Shown here piece after piece: positions 1-12,525 of a stretch of 64,000 nucleotides of DNA. A model generated the notes under the pieces. It was not told where the DNA came from. It saw only the letters and a list, made by a program, of their open reading frames with translations, and made no database searches. The stretch is from Stenopsyche tienmushanensis. Its lineage: Eukaryota; Arthropoda; Insecta; Trichoptera; Stenopsychidae. A program made the translations under genes and the position numbers. The DNA lies in contig WACJ01000131.1 of NCBI GenBank assembly GCA_008973525.1, forward strand, positions 62,001-126,000, written 5' to 3'. The stretch's first letter is position 1. Each line of letters starts with the position of its first letter.

Positions 1-1008
1 AACAATGATTAAATGAGTGTGTTATCACAGATGGTTTGCATTTGGGGTATTGGAATCAAATCAATACAGATAAAATTAGTTGTAATTTGCTATTACGTAA
101 TCAGATATATTGGATTGCCAAATGAATCGGACCAAAACTCTTTTATCACAAAGGGACATTCAAAGAAACTTTGGAATATTCTAAATGCATACATATTTAT
201 TGGAATGAAATTTAGCACTGCTTTTATGAAAATTATATACAGTAAAAATCCATCCATACATTCTTGATGAGTGCCTTTATATAGAGATACTAAACGTGAT
301 TGCTCCACAAATGATACATTTTACACGTGACTTTAAAAAATTAATAAGTTCTGAGTAAGAGAAGACTATGCATGAAATGGATTGGAGTAGCGGAAAAATT
401 TCATTTTTGATCTGCAAGAACATCGTTTATAAATAAATACAATTTGGATAATAGCTTTTGTCGACGATATAAAACTATATTAAAGTCAATCCTTTGTGGT
501 CTATAATTTAGTTCGTTAATAACTGAACAACACAAACATAAACTTACAACGTCGGATTAATGAACAGCAAAATTTGAAACGTAAGCCGATATTGTTTTCT
601 TAAGTACCGCCACTATTAAAACTATTAATACAAATAATTATAATACTCGCGACCACAAAGGATTAACTTTACTTTCTTTCGATAAAATCTATTCATATAA
701 ACAATGTTAATTACGATTTTAAATAATATTTATTGCTTAAAATTTGTAAATGCCGATCAAAGCTGTTTTTTCAAAATAGAATACAGTTGAATTTTTTAAA
801 CATGACTAGTTCCCCGACATTGACGCGCCAAAAAAATACAACAATCCGTTTATAAGATCGAAACTACTAATAACATCCCGCGTTTCGCTTTAACGTTTAC
901 ATAGTTTATATTGGCAGATCGTTTATAAATTTATTAAATAGCTTAGATGCCGAAATTATTCATCGTTAAAAATTATAAGCACGTTTAACGTATTGAAAAC
1001 ATTTTAAA
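1..1008. other. AT-rich spacer, nothing recognised
   Basis: Both strands hold only short, low-complexity open frames with AT-driven codon use. I see no splice-bounded exon, RNA gene or transposon motif. Confidence 0.6.
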
Positions 1009-1800
1009 TTAGAATAGGCTATTGTTATTGGTATTTATATGGGATTCTCCGCACATATGAGGCATATCCACAAAGTAAGAATACTGACACTCCTGGTTTA
1101 TATTTTCGACGGAGTTAACAAAACTGCATTTTAAGCAAAGGTTTTGGGAGGAAAACACGGAATAATTTGTCTCAATCGATTGTAAACTGCGTTTATAATG
1201 CCGCATTGAAATGAGCGACGTGAGAAGGGTAATCCGATTCTTGCAAAAGGACGCCATTTTAGATTTTCAGACAATTTCTTGACTCTATTGTCTGACGAAC
1301 GGCGACTCGTCTCCGTGGATAGGTAATACGAATGACTGAACCGATACGAGTACCACGGGAAACAAGTAGAAGACCCTGCAGCTTGGATTTGTTCATTTTG
1401 CAGCCCCTTTCAAACTGAGGTTGGACTCGTGGATAGTATTTCCCTTGATCTTAGCATAACCTGTTTCTATCCAATTCGGGTGGAAAGGTTGAGCACTTGG
1501 AAGCTCTTAAGTGAGTGTCATCCTGTCGGGATAAAGTTCAGTGGATATTCTGTGTTGTTAGTCCGGGGTAACTCAGAACAGACCGTACAGCAGCGCAGGA
1601 TAGTATGGAATACAATCAATGGGTGCCGTCAGCTGCTGTCTGTCACAACATGTTCACTTGTCAGTAAAACGTGGATGCCCATGTGTTGTGGGAGCACGAA
1701 ACACCCCCAGAAAAAGGTTAAACAATGGGTTCAAAGGTATCAGAAAACTTATCCCTCATCTCACAAAATGCATTGAGAAGAAAAGCAGCTACGTCAAATA
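1009..1800. other. Moderate-GC patch with two opposed small ORFs, status unclear
   Basis: This patch is less AT-rich than its surroundings. On the minus strand (1009-1257) an 82-codon frame starts ATG GCG TCC in a reasonable translation context (AAA just upstream) and contains five Cys. On the plus strand (1429-1776) a 115-codon frame is open, and a second frame overlaps it. Neither matches a family I know, and no flanking splice sites tie them to other exons. They could be a decayed gene or a transposon fragment. Coding is not established. Confidence 0.2.
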
Positions 1801-3774
1801 ATAGTGTTTTAGGTACATCTTTGAATTCGTAAATTTTCCGCAAATACATTGCAATTTCGATTTTAAAAAAATTGAGTACTCTTTCTTTCTGGATGCGTCT
1901 CGTATATATTTTTTACAACGGTCATTTTAAATGGCGATTTTAGTGTTAAAGCAAACGGTAGCATCGCTAAATGATAAAAATTCATTGCATAAAATGCACG
2001 TATGCAATTAGAAATTTGGCTTGGTTTATTGTTATAAAAGAAATAATACGTATAATTATTGTTTCATATTCATTGTTCGTTAGTGTGCTGTTTTTTTAAT
2101 ATCTATATTAGATTTACTATATTATTGCCATTGATATTATTTTATTTGACCATTTTAATATGTAGATACATGTCCGGGAACTAGTTAACATTACACTGAA
2201 TATTGTGTAAAAAATTGCTACATATTCCAAACAAAATTATTGTAATATGTACATATATAAAAGCTTCTCGTTATAAACAAATTTAAAATATCGCTTTATT
2301 AAGTCTCTTTCATTATCAGATCAGTAACTCTATGAGATCAGGAATTAGTAGCGGAAAAGGTCAAAATTGTACAAATGGGGTTTGCATATAATACTACATG
2401 TTTATTATTAAATTACACGTAAAATGGATGAGCAATAAAGTTATAGGTGTAGGAAAATAATTCAAAGCTACGTTAGGTTACTTTTCAAATTTTATGTTCC
2501 TATCCATAGTATATAAATATTTAATATTATATAATTAAACTATTCAACTTTTAAATATTCAGTGCAAATTACACCGATGGCAATATAATATCAAATTTTG
2601 CTTCCTTAAAATCTCATATCCAAGTTGATTGTACGAAATATATTATTCTGGGGAGTTCAATGTTTAAGAATGCAAAATTCTATTAAAAACCTCTTAAAAA
2701 TGTTTATAAACTATATACTCATTTAAAGTACAACTACTATGTACAAATGTCTGAAATATACATACAAAATAAATGCAAAGTGAATTTTCATAACAGCAAA
2801 AAAGAATTTCTCAATCAATCAAAACAAATCATTTTTAAATGACACAGTGAAATTTCACTTTGCATATAAACCTATGAGATGAATTCATTTGTACAAAATA
2901 GAATAGTAATACTAAAAATTAAGGATAAAATTGCACGAATTGTGATGACTATACTACTGAATAAATATTGATAACAAGTGATAAAAAAAAACTTATTCCC
3001 TAAGACGCAACATTATCATTTTTATAGGAATCCATTCAAACCTATTTAATTTCAGCAGTGTTTTCAAAAATGTTACCATTTGATTCATAACTTCAGACAG
3101 TCGGATTTCACAGAGATCATAGCGAGTGACTACCAATCTTAAATAGGTTAAGAGAAGAAAATAAATACACCAAAACATTATGATTCCAGTTTCGTTTGTT
3201 CCCAATATGCGCTTCAAATCCAACGATCCGACTGTGTGTTTCGACGTCCCAAATTATTATTAACACATGAACATCATGTAAATGGAAGTACGATTGCATG
3301 ATGGATAATGGCGTCGATAATAACAAAATATTATAAAAGCTGTCACGATATAATAAAATAAGCAACAACAAAAATTAAATTCATAAAAAAATTCAATAAG
3401 TTTTCATATATAATACAGACAAAATTAAATTAAAATAAGGTTATTAAACGGCCGAACGTCGATGAGAAGACATCCGGCCAATTAAACGCTAAGGAATCAA
3501 TTTTGTTATATAGCACACAACAAAATCGTTAAAATGTTAGCATCGTCCGATGTCTTAAAAAGAACCACAATCAACTTTTTTTCACTGGGAAACAAAAACA
3601 ACAAGTATTCCTTTCAAAGTTATTGAGCAAATTATCAATAAGGAAAACACGACAAAAGAAAAAAAATATCACGCACGACACCCATCGAGAGCCAAATTGC
3701 TCCACATTCAAAAATATACATATATATATATTCAAAAGTTTTCACAACCTATTTATCTAACTATCAAAGTTAAC
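1801..3774. other. AT-rich spacer, probably including the 3' UTR of the AF9/ENL-like gene
   Basis: No coding exon is visible. The minus-strand gene that stops at 3775 must have its 3' UTR running downward into this stretch. I did not find a clean AATAAA on the minus strand close to the stop, so the transcript end is not placed. A short TA microsatellite lies at about 3718-3731. Confidence 0.45.
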
Positions 3775-6418
3775 TTATGCTGTGGATTCGCATCCGATTA
3801 GCTCCTGCAGCTGTTGTACTGTGGTTCGATCTAGCAAACACAAATCGAAATCAAACGTCTTCTTCGTAACTTCATATTTGCCAGTCTCGGCTATGAGATT
3901 AACGACCCTCTCCAGCTCGTCGGTGCTTTGAATCGTCATTATTCTCTGTTGCAACTCTTGCAGTTGCATCATATAATCCGGAGATATTTCATTGTGCTCG
4001 TTAATTTGAGAGTCGTCTTCGTTAATGGGAGATTCACATTTCAGCGGATTGTCACTGAGGCTACTGGAAACCCCGTCGTCCTGCACCTTAGTATCGCTCT
4101 TGGAGCGGAATTCCGACTTCATCTTCAGCGAGCTTTCGGGCGGATTATTAAATATATCGTTTCTCTTATTTTTCGACAGATGATCTACTTCCTCGGTGAT
4201 CTTTGTTATTTTTGATATGCTTTCTAAGTCCTCCCCCTTTGAACTCGTTTTCCTCTTTCTTTGTTTCTTGTCTTCTTTCGCTTCCTGTTTGCTCATTTTA
4301 TCCTTGTTTTTCTGTATTCTGTGATTAGAGGTTTTGTCAATTTTATCCATTGTTTTGTCAATCTTTACAGGTTCAATGATGGTTGGAATTTTAGGTTCAA
4401 TCTGTTTCGGGGGCTCATTGATGATAGGTTTATTAGGTACTTTTGAAACCCTGGTGTTTTCCAAACTGAACGAGTGGTCATCATTGTCAGAGACCATGGA
4501 ATGCTCTGATTCTGAATTACTAAGGGCTTCGATTAAAGAGTTAAGCGGTGTTTTTGAAACGATGGATGTTTTTGAACCGCTTTTGGAGCTCGACTGTGAA
4601 CTCGTGTCTAATGAAATCGGCGATATCGTCAATAAGCTGCGGTCTTTTTCTTTAAAGGCTTTATTCATCAGAGGCATTTTTTCAGGCTCCCTATTTATAA
4701 GAACAGGTTCAGGTTTTTCAGGTATAGAAAGAGATTCTTTGCTCTCTGATAATTTTTCTTTATGTTTATCATGCTTGTGCTTTTTATCTTTTGGCATGGA
4801 ATCTTTATTGTTTTCTCTCAATTCTTCTCTTTTCTTATCTTTTTTCTTGTGTTTATGTTTTCTTTCCCTATCCAACTTTTCTTTGTGCTTTACAGGTTCA
4901 GGATATTTGTTGACCTCCGTAGGGTCTTTTAACATATTTGCAATGGTAAATTTATTTGTGGATTTAGCAATAGGTTTTTCTTTTTCTTTGTTAATTATAG
5001 GTAAATTTTCTTTGATTGGTTCTTTGAGTATCTCTTTAGGCTTTGCAAGTTTGTTATCAGGGATGATTGCTTTAATTTCCTTTTCCTTTTTGTGTTCTTT
5101 TTTAATGTCCCGCTCTTTGTCATGACTTTTTTTTTCTTTTTTAATTTTTTTATCAGATTTTGCAATATTATTGTCCGATAATTTGATAGGTTTGTTTTTA
5201 ATATCTGATATGTCAGAATTTTTTGTAGATTTAACATCATCTTTACTAGAAGTGGAACTATTGGATTTATTACTCGGACTTGGTGCGCGGCGAGGACTAT
5301 GAGAAGGATGCGCAGTCGGTCGTTTTGCTGGAGGCAATGGTGAAGGGGGTTTTTCAGCTGGCCTCTTTGTATTTTTTTCTTTTGTTGCGTCTCTGTCTTT
5401 ATGAGTTTTGGACTTTTTATCCTCCTTAATTCTATCTTTATCTTCTTTTGAAGACTTCTTTTCCTCTCTGTGATCCTTTTCTTTGGATTCATGTTTTAAT
5501 TTCGTTTTTTCTCTGTCTGAATGAGACTTCTCCTTATCTTTTTTTTCTGCCTTTGGATTTGGAGAGGGTTTTCTAAGATCAGGTGAATATCTTGAAGATT
5601 TATGTATGAATGATCCAAAGATATTTTCCATATTATTAGATGGTCTAGGTGGTTCTTCAGTTCGGTAGTCCTTGGGTTTATGCTTTTTTATGTTATCCCC
5701 TCCAAATTTTGGCTTTCCGATCAACTGTGATGGTTTTTCATCCGTAAATGAATCTCTACTGTTACGTTCATGCTCCATATTTGAAGACATGTGATACGAG
5801 TTCGAACTCGTTGCTCCGCCTTTGATGAGCTTTCGTCTAAATTCTTCCGATGGACTTGAAAAAATAAATTTCTCTCGCCTCACCCTACTTATCGGTGGTC
5901 CAACCGGTTGAAGATATAAGTCATAGGTGAATGGTATTTTTTTCGGTTCATCTCGATTTTTCAGGTAAATTTCAATAGGGAAATTAAAGCCTGCATAGCC
6001 TGATTCCTTTACCGAGTAAGGTGGCTCCTTGAGAACTGAAATAAATTATTTATCAGATGGATTATTAAAATGTAGAACAAATATACAATGCCCCAAAGGT
6101 TAAGTCTTAATCTATTTTTAACACTGTATCCAAAATTAATAGTTTTAATTGAACTTGTAAAACATGAAAGATGGTTAACAATTTAATTTTGCAACATTGT
6201 ATAATAAAATAAATAATAAGCAAGTAAAATATGTTACCTCTTTTAGGCTTTGGAAATGATTCATGAAGATGAAAAACGACCTTTTCAACAAAATGACTTA
6301 TATCTGCACCATCAATACCACGTACAAAAACTTCCCAATCATGCGTGAATAATTCGTGAATCTTTTTGGTCCGAATTGATGCTTCATGTCCAATTTCAAA
6401 ATTAACTTTTAATGCCAT
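3775..6418 (-). CDS. ear: AF9/ENL-type YEATS-domain protein (ear-like), two coding exons
   Basis: Coding exons are 6418-6238 and 6035-3775, joined across a GT-AG intron in phase 1, giving 813 residues. Residues 1 to about 115 are a YEATS domain, which reads acylated histone lysines. The aromatic-cage residues of human AF9 are present: F24 in FTHDW, H52/S54/F55 in [11 protein letters not shown], and Y74 in ESGYAGF. A long Lys/Glu/Ser-rich disordered middle follows. The C-terminus (about 745-813, with [19 protein letters not shown]) is the ANC1-homology domain that in AF9/ENL binds AF4, DOT1L or CBX8. In flies and vertebrates this family is part of the super elongation complex. The start codon is chosen because it begins the YEATS fold; the sequence just upstream reads as an acceptor (ending at 6443), so the 5' UTR is split and its first exon was not located. 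All expected domains are intact. Confidence 0.93.
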
Positions 6419-6442
6419 GTTGTGGGTGTTGAAGTTGCTTTT

Positions 6443-9420
6443 CTGTAAAGATAAGAATATTTATTTATTTATAGAGAACAATAATACTTAATTGATATTA
6501 TGAATATTAAAATGAATGAGCATTTTATTTAGCGCAACACAACTAGTCAAATTTGAAACACATCTAAAATACAGCTATCAAAAATTGTTTAGAGCGGGGT
6601 TCTTCTAATTGGATTTCAGGAAATTGCTGAAGGGTTGCATGGAAAATTACCATTGAACAACTGCAAAATGTTGTCTGCAGTGTATTTGTTTTGTTTTTTT
6701 AACCGATCTGTGATCTTTTGATTAAAATGTAGCGGATTATCCGGCGCTACGGAGGGGTTGCTTGTATGAGCACCCCGCAAGTTAGTACATAGCCCAATCA
6801 ATTACTTTCGCTTGTTTCTCATTTAAAATTTTATCCCACCCACATATTAATTTATTATAGTATCTTAGCAACGAGTAAATTCAATTCAAATTCAAAGTCA
6901 TTAGTCTTCATCCATCCAATTTAATTATCAAATATTGTTTCATATGTTTAACGATTTTCCGAGAGCTGAGGCCTGAGTGGCGACGAGTTAATCTGTTTAG
7001 GTCTCATCCTATAAAGTACAACATGACGACGGCCCCCAGGACAGCAGTGAGTTAATATCACCACTTACCAAAAACATAGTCTGGAAGGTGCTGCAACACC
7101 TTATCCTTGAGAAAAGGAAACTCCCTAATAAAATACCTGGTAGTGGTTACTAGTACAAGATTATAGATAATAATGGAAAATATGGTGAAAGGCAATAGGA
7201 AATTCCCACATAAAGAAATAATTTTTCCTGTTACTATCCTGATATTTAAATTTATTGTTATTAAATAAAACAATTATTCATTTGTTTCTTTTTAAAATTA
7301 TATTTACATATATTAATTATAAATGACATATTGGAGGCCAAACAGTCTTTATATAATTTAAAATTGACTCGAATCAGTCGTTTTGAATTTCGATTTGTCG
7401 CCAAACGAATCCAACCAGATATGAATGTAAATGATGTACCTCTGTGCGCATTTGTTACGCCATAAAGACAATATAGATCAGTCAAGCGACAGTGATTTCG
7501 AAAATATTCCAAACAAACATACTGGACTAAATACATGACTGGTTTTGGTAGAAATCAGTATATTTAAATAGCTGGTATATCTAGTGTTAAGGATATGAAA
7601 CTATCTAATCTTGAAATGTACATCATTGAGACCATGTTCCTTTTTAACGTCAATTTTTATGAATCACTATTTGCTATACTTCATCCCTGTTCTCATGTTT
7701 AAATTCTAATCTTAATGTGTACTGTCAATCGTTACTACTATTTGTCCACTTATGAAGCTAATTTACATCTTACTGCTTCCTATCCCATGCTATTTTATTC
7801 ATTTTAGAATTAATTGCTAATGTTCGTTTAAAATCGTAGTACTTGTCGATTGATAAAACTTCATCCCTTATTTTTGCCCAACAACTTCGTAATCATTTTC
7901 CATTCACTCGCCAAGTTAACATCACCCTCACAACCTCTATCCGTCTTTTGCGATAGCACTTAGACATCGAATCATTACCGTAATTGTGAATTTATTGTAA
8001 AACCTAAAAAATCTCTATTTACGCGGGTTTCTGAAGAACGTATCTACCGCGTAAATCAGGGGATGAGTGTACATATGTACTATACACGTATTGGGATGTC
8101 GAACTACAGGGGGCATCTGATTACCGTGGATCTACTGCAAGTGCAAATCCATTATATGAAGAAAATTATGTATGCATTTGTAATCTTTTATTATAAGGAA
8201 TGCTCTTTTGCAAGTTTGGTTTATATATACATATCTTCTCTAAGCTGATAACCTACTATTTGTGTAAAAATAAATTGATGTAACCGTAATAGCAGTTTTA
8301 TTTACGAGATAAAAAACTAGATTGATTATGAATATTTTGTGAATGTAAAATTTTTCCTTAACGCTTTTGTCGACTCATATCCAAATTATTTTGAAAAATA
8401 CCAGCTAATTTTAAAATTATAGCATATTTATGAATGTAATCATCAGGGTGCAGCATAAAAAAATATTTCTAATTCCTGACACAGGATAATGTTGAATAAA
8501 TAAATACGTATCAATGATAGGACGGCGATTCCTTACATGTACACTTTTTTTCTTAGGAATTTTGAAGAATTTATGTAGCGCCCACACATTATTGTGACTT
8601 CCGTTATGTTTATTATAATCGCACATTGTTGATTATGAGTATTCAAAATATTACGGTAATCACCGAGTACAATGAATTAACGATTGATGCGGAAGATCTG
8701 AATCAAACTGATGAGTTTTTGTGACTGTAATGCATTTATAGTATATGAACCTTCATTCATATCTACTGACCTTTAACATTTCTCCGTGTATATTGAAAAT
8801 TATTATTATACATTATTTTTAGATCCGAGCAGAAACAATAATGTGAACATGACATTTTCAAATCGGGCACTGTGTCATGTTTAATCCTTTAGGAATAAAA
8901 AATTCTTAATGTCATTTATTTCCAGGATATATAAATTGCAGTAAAAATTGATTATTAAATATCATTTATGGAATACTAAAGATAATTTTGCAAGTCAATT
9001 CTACTCGGGACTGATAGAGCATTTGTGTGCAGTTATTTGTTTTGTTTCTTATTTCATTCATGATCAGCAAATTAAACTTCTTTTAAGATTCTGGCTGAGT
9101 TATCGAAATTACTTTCTTTTTTATTATAATTATCAGAATTTGCACTTATCACTTTGCATTATTTTTATGGTGCATTTAACGTATTAAATATGTGATTATC
9201 AAGCACACCTCCAGTATATTTGAATTCAAGACCCCAATTGCTAAATTGCGGTACAACATACGGGGTCAGGTCGATTCCAATATTGTAGTTCTTAACAATG
9301 TATTCCTTCATATTTTTTAAAAACCAGTTTAATTTAAAATTTAATCCATCTTTCGATATAAGAGCTTCACCATTTCATTATGTACGTACAAAAACATAAT
9401 TTAAAAAAACCAGATATTTA
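6443..9420. other. Spacer upstream of the ear-like gene
   Basis: AT-rich with several short open frames on both strands. On the minus strand at about 7120-7064 there is an exon-like piece ending in a donor (TTTTTG then GTAAGTGG) that might be a 5' exon of the ear-like gene or chance. The frame at 7261-7536 (-) resembles nothing I can name. No RNA genes were seen. Confidence 0.35.
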
Positions 9421-9449
9421 AGGAGGTCTAAAGATATTTATTCAATACG

Positions 9450-10660
9450 GCAGAGCAAAGTTATGCCTTTTGAGTGGAGGATGGCCGTAATATGCCCCAT
9501 CAATAAGAAGGGGAATAGCCTTCTGTGCTCCAACTACAGGGGCACATCCCTTCTGAATATTGGATACAAATTATTTACAAGAGCTCTGATCAGACGGCTG
9601 TCTCCCATCGTGGAAGAACTTCTCGGGGAGTACAAATGCGGCTCTTTATAAGACTGAAAGAGCCACCCAAAGTAAAGTTATTTATTAGATGAGAAGATGT
9701 GGTATTTAAGCTGTACGAAGTAGCACTTTCAGTTGAGAGTGAGTCTTGTGATTCTTACCGACACTGGAATTATAGTCAACGGCATATCCGTCAATAACAC
9801 CAGATATGCGGATGATACCGGAGTATTAACCACCAATTTAAAAGATCTGAGGACAATGTTGGATGCAGTTATTATGCACAGCTCCAAAATGGGTCTCAAA
9901 TTGAATCATTAAAAAAACACAATGGACAATTTAATATGTTGATGTATCCTTAGGCGTTATACGAATGAATCATATGATAAGTGGATAAAAACAGGTTTTT
10001 TTAAAAATGAGATCCCAGTTTGGCTCTCAATTTAAACGCTGCTTCATGCAGTGTCTCTCTGTTTGGGTCTTGATGGAAACCATGCATAAAAAGCTACAAG
10101 CGTTTGAAATGTGGACGCTCAGAAGGATGCCTGGAGGTCCAAAGTTGATGTACTTCTTCTGATAATTTTAAACGATCTATTAATGTAACAGTTTGAAACT
10201 CAATTACTTCTAGTGCTTTACTGGGTGATATTATTATCCGTTGCCACTTTCACATGCTCCCCTGCTTTATACACCCAATAGCGTATAAAGTATAGAGTTT
10301 GCCTGGTTCAGAATCAGAAAAAGTAAAGGAACACGAGAGGAACAACAAGCAGACGTCCTGGAAGAGCGACGATAATATTATCTTTTGTTGTCTTCTATAA
10401 CGCTTTGAAATTGCCAATAGGAGCGATACGAGCTAATATGAGATACACTTAGGTATCATGCAGGACTTCAACCTAGCTTGGCAACGCCATTATGAAGAAA
10501 GGGGGGACTGGACCCTTCAATCTTTTAAAAACTCTCCATGCTCCCTATTGAGACGGTCGCGAAAGCGCCCTTTGAGCATTCTAAACGAAGCTCGGAGGTT
10601 GTGCTACCTTCGATATCGAGTAAACGAGGCGGTGAATGTATAATACAGACGAGATGGACG
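9450..10660 (+). mobile_element. Degenerate RTE-like non-LTR retrotransposon (reverse transcriptase) relic
   Basis: At 9463-9651 the frame reads WRMAVICPINKKGNS...NYRGTSLLN...LSPIVEELLGEYKCG, the finger region of an RTE-type reverse transcriptase. At 9766-9908 another frame carries the palm motif TRYADDTGVL (YADD codons at 9805-9816) followed by KMGLKLN. At 10080-10125 KLQAFEMWTLRRM matches the C-terminal part of such LINEs. These pieces lie in the right order but are separated by deletions, stops and frameshifts. The segment 10450-10650 recurs in degenerate form at about 34190-34500, so it belongs to the same family. The element is dead. Confidence 0.8.
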
Positions 10661-11100
10661 TAAATGCTTCTTATGAATTATTTAATATTAACATCGTCAG
10701 GAAAATGTTATAGTAATTTTAGCAGAATAATCTCACGGCAAAATAGTGTTTACTCACAATAACAAGGCCTGTTTTGTATTTTATTCGAATATTAAAAGAT
10801 TTATGTGTATAAATAGAAGACTCGTGTAGATAATTTTAATTGAGTGTGCGGAAAAAATAAAAATTGATAACACAGCTACATTAATTTTAAATATGGACGC
10901 ATTCTGTATACAAAGTAATTTGAAGTTCCTTTGGACTGAGAGATAATATAATTTAGCAAAATAGCCACTATATGCCTACTACGTATAGTGATTTGGGTTT
11001 TATTATTAATTTAATGCCATCGCAAACATTCTTCTGTAACAATGAACAGTTTTAAATTGTATTAAGTAAAATTATGATTCTTTGTCATTTTATTCTTCTT
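10661..11100. other. AT-rich spacer
   Basis: Nothing recognised between the LINE relic and the dispersed repeat that follows. Confidence 0.5.
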
Positions 11101-11410
11101 TGTGCATCTTCATATATATAGGACAATGCCATCTTTTGAATCACGGTCTTCGCCGTGCCACTGTATGCGGGAGAATTTAATCTCACTTTGCAAAAATATA
11201 ATCGCAGTCATGCATAGATGTATTCATAATTCTGCTTATTTCAATCGATTTGTTTATTTGGGTGACATCTATAAACATTCATATAACATTTCTGAAATGG
11301 AAATATTATGTTTATTTATCTAGTTGGCAGATATTGGGCATTATGTCTGATACATCGGGAACGAAACAATCAGTTACGGCTCAAATTCCGACAAGTCCAC
11401 AGTCATCAAC
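11101..11410 (+). repeat. Dispersed repeat, copy 1 (inverted copy at 45430-45700)
   Basis: This stretch aligns by eye, with roughly two thirds to three quarters of bases matching, to the reverse complement of 45430-45700. The best block covers CATAATTCTGCTTATTTCAA, GACATCTATAAA, AACATTTCTGAAAT and TTTATTTATCTAGT. A frame runs through much of both copies (here ending NISEMEILCLFI, there reading NISKIEMLFLFI), so the ancestor may have been coding. I do not recognise the family. Confidence 0.55.
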
Positions 11411-11515
11411 GTAAAAGCAAACTTATGTCCCTCTCGACTATCAAAACACTTTGTTAGATATATATTTGAGTCAGTTCTATTTTAGGTTTCATATATGATT
11501 CTTCTTCTATGTGTC

Positions 11516-11670
11516 GTGTCCCTCATGACTGAGGATCGTGACCTCAGTTTATGTCGATCACAGTACCAATGACAGTCCTCGGTGACCCGCAGTGCTCGTA
11601 TGAGTGGAAGGCCGGTGGCACTCCTGATCTGATCGGATTAACAGGTAGGAGCTCTTCCTTTTCCGCGGCG
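11516..11670 (-). mobile_element. LINE 3'-end fragment (RTE-like)
   Basis: On the minus strand the frame ends in GHDPQS followed by a stop. This matches the tail of the larger fragment at 25075-25470 (RGHDP then stops) and typical RTE-type LINE C-termini. Only the last 50 or so codons are present. Confidence 0.5.
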
Positions 11671-11839
11671 ACCTTCTGTCTTCTTTCTATTTTTAACTCA
11701 TTACAGTTTTATGACAGTACGTCTCAAAAAAATACGCTTTGAATGTTGATATCATATCTAATAATATTGGCCGTAATACAATAAGTTGGAATGTATGAAG
11801 CATTAGTATGTTTATTTATGTTCCTATTGGGATAAGTTT

Positions 11840-12012
11840 TTCATTTTTTTGAGGTGGCTTTTAGCATTTCCTTTTATGGAATCATTACCAACCATTTTGA
11901 TATGGTTTTTCATGGCGTATATATATTATTGCCAGCCACGTCTACTGTAGGATTCGAACCCAAAATTATAGAGTTATGAGTCCAATCACTTAACAGCAGG
12001 ACTACCTACTGG
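11840..12012 (-). repeat. tRNA-derived SINE, family 1, copy 1
   Basis: Read on the minus strand, a tRNA-like head (about 12010-11938) has an A-box-like segment and a B box GGTTCGAATCC. A body follows that contains, in plus-strand reading, ATGGTTTTTCATGGCGTATA. The same head and body occur at 40113-40285. The tRNA part is too diverged to fold as a functional tRNA, and no anticodon identity is assigned. It abuts the mariner relic at 12042. Confidence 0.75.
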
Positions 12013-12041
12013 TAAAAAAAATGTAGAGCTTCTCGGAGTAT

Positions 12042-12525
12042 TACGAGGGTAGTTCTAGATGTATCCGACCATATATATATATATAATATTTTTATTTCTC
12101 AACATAGTCTTCTTTCAGCTCGATACTCTTTTCATAATTTCGATACCCTGTACGAGTGACGTCCCTCAAGCTCTTCAAAATAAGCGAATAAGGTGCACGA
12201 GGCAACAATTAGAACTTTAATCCATTGATTTTTACATCGCGATAATGGATGTGTGAACTGGTTCATTGCTTTGATGAAATAACACTTCTTTTTTAGCCAA
12301 ACGCAGCCGTTTTGTCTTAATTTCATCACTCAAACATTGCAATAAGTTCGCATAATACTCTCCGTTAATTGTATCTCTCTTTTGAATGACCTCGACTGCA
12401 GATGGAACTGTCTTTGGAGCCGATTCTCCGCTTTCAGTCCATTGTTTTGACTGTTCCTTTGTCTCAGCTGTGATGTGTTGGGCCCATGTTTCATCCATGG
12501 CTATGGATCGACTCAAAAACCCAAC
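12042..12525 (-). mobile_element. Mariner transposase relic with internal deletion
   Basis: On the minus strand 12516-12232 reads MDETWAQHITAETKEQSKQW, then TVPSAVEVIQ, then TINGEYYANLL and KKEVLFHQSNEPVHTS. These are the mariner DDE-domain segments in order, but the stretch normally containing FWDxxGI is missing between TVPSA and TINGEYY. Below it the frame is broken, with recognisable C-terminal pieces (LLPRAPYS and SIELKEDYVEK in other frames) down to about 12120. A TIR-like TACGAGGGTAGTTC lies at 12042. The N-terminal DNA-binding region is absent. Non-functional. Confidence 0.85.

Noticed and set aside
4334..5125. 263-codon frame antisense to the AF9/ENL-like gene
   Set aside because: Mirror of Lys/Glu/Ser-rich sense codons, giving a Leu/Phe/Ser-rich nonsense translation. 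No independent coding evidence.
11938..12010. Functional tRNA gene on the minus strand
   Set aside because: A B box is present, but the stems do not pair properly and the same sequence with a conserved body recurs at 40.2 kb, as expected of a SINE.
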